Both the position numbers and the translations under genes were made by a program. Shown here in pieces: positions 4,394 to 5,173 of a stretch of DNA of 5,173 nucleotides. The stretch spans positions 1-5,173 of the forward strand of contig JAEVZM010000163.1 in NCBI GenBank assembly GCA_023392225.1. The letters run 5' to 3'. This stretch comes from Pseudomonadota bacterium. Lineage in GTDB: Bacteria > Pseudomonadota > Alphaproteobacteria > Rhizobiales > Kaistiaceae. The first letter of the stretch is position 1; each line of letters starts with the position of its first letter. A model generated the notes under the pieces. That model saw only the letters and a list, made by a program, of their open reading frames with translations, searched no databases and was not told where the DNA came from.

Positions 4394-5140
4394 ATGCCCT
4401 GCCAGCTCTCTGTCAACGTCAATGCCATCGCCATGCTCCGCAACCGGCGCGACCTGCCGTGGCCGAGCGTCACCGGCCTCGCCCGGATCGCGCTCGAGGC
4501 CGGCGCCCATGGCATCACCGTCCACCCGCGCCCGGACGAGCGCCACATCCGCCGCTCCGACGTCCCGGAGCTGTCGGCGCTGGTCGCCGGCTTCCCCGGC
4601 CGCGAGTTCAACATCGAGGGCAATCCCGATGCCCGCTTCGTCGAGCTGGTCGAGGCGATCCGCCCGCACCAGGTGACGCTGGTGCCGGACGACATCCGCC
4701 AGTCGACCTCCGACCACGGCTGGTCCATCGCCGCGCACCGCACCTTCCTCCTCGACATCATCGCCCGGCTGAAGGCCGGCGGCATGCGCGTCTCGGTGTT
4801 CGTCGATGCCGATCCCGAGGCCGCGGGCCTCGCCGCCGAGGTCGGCGCCGCCCGCATCGAGATCTATACCGGCCCCTATGGCGGCGCCTTCGACCCCGCG
4901 GTCCGGGCTCGCGAGTTCGACAAGGTGGTCGCCACCGGCAAGGCGGCTGCGGCTGCCGGCATCGGCCTCAATGCCGGGCACGACCTCACGCTCGACAACC
5001 TGCCGCCGCTGGTCGCCGCGCTGCCCAACCTCGCCGAGGCCTCGATCGGCCATGCGCTCATCGCCGACGCCCTTGCCTATGGCATGGCCGAGACGGTCCG
5101 CCGCTATCGCGCCGCCTGCGGCGACCCGGTCGCGGCGTGA
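4394..5140 (+). CDS. pdxJ: Pyridoxine 5'-phosphate synthase
   Basis: A 248-residue cytoplasmic TIM-barrel enzyme that closes the pyridine ring of vitamin B6: 3-amino-2-oxopropyl phosphate plus 1-deoxy-D-xylulose 5-phosphate give pyridoxine 5'-phosphate, the last ring-forming step of the DXP-dependent pathway. Recognisable parts are LSVNVNAIAMLRNRRD (5-20), GITVHPRPDERHIRRSD (40-56) with the active-site His44, FNIEGNPD (72-79) with Glu75, QVTLVPDD (93-100), RVSVFVDAD (132-140), GLNAGHDLTLDNL (191-203) with His196, and EASIGHALIADAL (215-227) with the phosphate-binding GH. All three expected catalytic residues (His44, Glu75, His196) are present. The N-terminal VNVNA differs from the VNIDH of E. 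coli, but this is a regular feature of the alphaproteobacterial and Bacteroidetes branch. The ATG at 4394 fits the family N-terminus, though no clear Shine-Dalgarno sequence precedes it. In related genomes acpS often follows; the window ends before that can be seen. Confidence 0.97.
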   Translation: MPCQLSVNVNAIAMLRNRRDLPWPSVTGLARIALEAGAHGITVHPRPDERHIRRSDVPELSALVAGFPGREFNIEGNPDARFVELVEAIRPHQVTLVPDDIRQSTSDHGWSIAAHRTFLLDIIARLKAGGMRVSVFVDADPEAAGLAAEVGAARIEIYTGPYGGAFDPAVRAREFDKVVATGKAAAAAGIGLNAGHDLTLDNLPPLVAALPNLAEASIGHALIADALAYGMAETVRRYRAACGDPVAA

Positions 5141-5148
5141 CCCGCTCG

Positions 5149-5173
5149 CCCCCCCCCCGCCCCGCCCGGGGGG
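5149..5173. repeat. C/G homopolymer tract at the right edge
   Basis: A run of ten C (5149-5158) is followed by short C runs, the palindrome CCCGGG (5165-5170) and a final run of six G. It begins eight bases after the pdxJ stop codon. CCCG/CGGG pairing could form a small hairpin, but there is no T-run, so a standard terminator is not supported. The 10-mer CCGCCCGGGG also occurs at the left edge (18-27). The tract is a typical place for sequencing error or an assembly break. Confidence 0.6.

Noticed and set aside
4394..4426. PdxJ N-terminus VNVNA instead of VNIDH
   Set aside because: This is a known branch-specific form in alphaproteobacteria and Bacteroidetes, not a loss of function; His44, Glu75 and His196 are all kept.
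2823..4676. Long plus-strand open frame of 617 codons
   Set aside because: It overlaps the cNMP-binding, AEC and pdxJ genes in another frame. Its translation is dominated by Arg, Pro, Ala and His with no recognisable domain, as expected for a GC-rich shadow frame.
3349..4857. Minus-strand open frame of 502 codons
   Set aside because: It lies antisense to the AEC and pdxJ genes, both firmly identified, and has a low-complexity Glu/Arg/Gly-rich translation.
1..5173. tRNA, rRNA, CRISPR array, insertion sequence or integrase
   Set aside because: I read both strands for cloverleaf ends, regularly spaced repeats, terminal inverted repeats and transposase or recombinase motifs, and saw none.

Overview
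The window looks like chromosomal DNA from a high-GC alphaproteobacterium, probably in or near Hyphomicrobiales (Rhizobiales). The strongest clue is the pyridoxine 5'-phosphate synthase at the right end. It belongs to the branch whose N-terminus reads like LSVNVNAIAMLRNRRDLPWP and whose active-site loop reads HPRPDERHIRRSD, which I recognise from that group. Codons almost always end in G or C in the flanking genes. No RNA genes, CRISPR arrays or insertion sequences are visible.

Layout from left to right. A PfkB-family sugar/nucleoside kinase lies on the minus strand (101-1045). A 279-base divergent control region with several inverted repeats follows, and it contains a near-consensus sigma-70 promoter firing rightward. 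This promoter drives a subtilisin-like S8 serine protease (1325-2557) that has an N-terminal prodomain but no signal peptide. Fifty bases downstream is a 65-residue protein (2608-2805) that resembles the protease prodomain and ends in almost the same sequence (YQYERD against YQYEID). This pair is the most interesting part of the window: a protease with what looks like a free-standing copy of its own inhibitor/chaperone domain.

The small gene runs into a convergent minus-strand gene (2802-3290) for a protein that is just a cyclic-nucleotide-binding domain; the two stop codons share the bases CTAG. That gene is divergent from an AEC-family membrane transporter (3397-4314). Their 106-base spacer carries a 6-bp dyad centred exactly on a CTATAG element. 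A separate promoter candidate precedes pdxJ (4394-5140), which makes pyridoxine 5'-phosphate in the DXP-dependent vitamin B6 pathway. The window ends in a C/G homopolymer tract.

The protease and its small partner use clearly more A/T-ending codons than their neighbours, and their promoter is an AT-rich island. I infer that the pair is an accessory cassette inserted among ordinary metabolic genes. The kinase, transporter and pdxJ show no functional link to it beyond adjacency.
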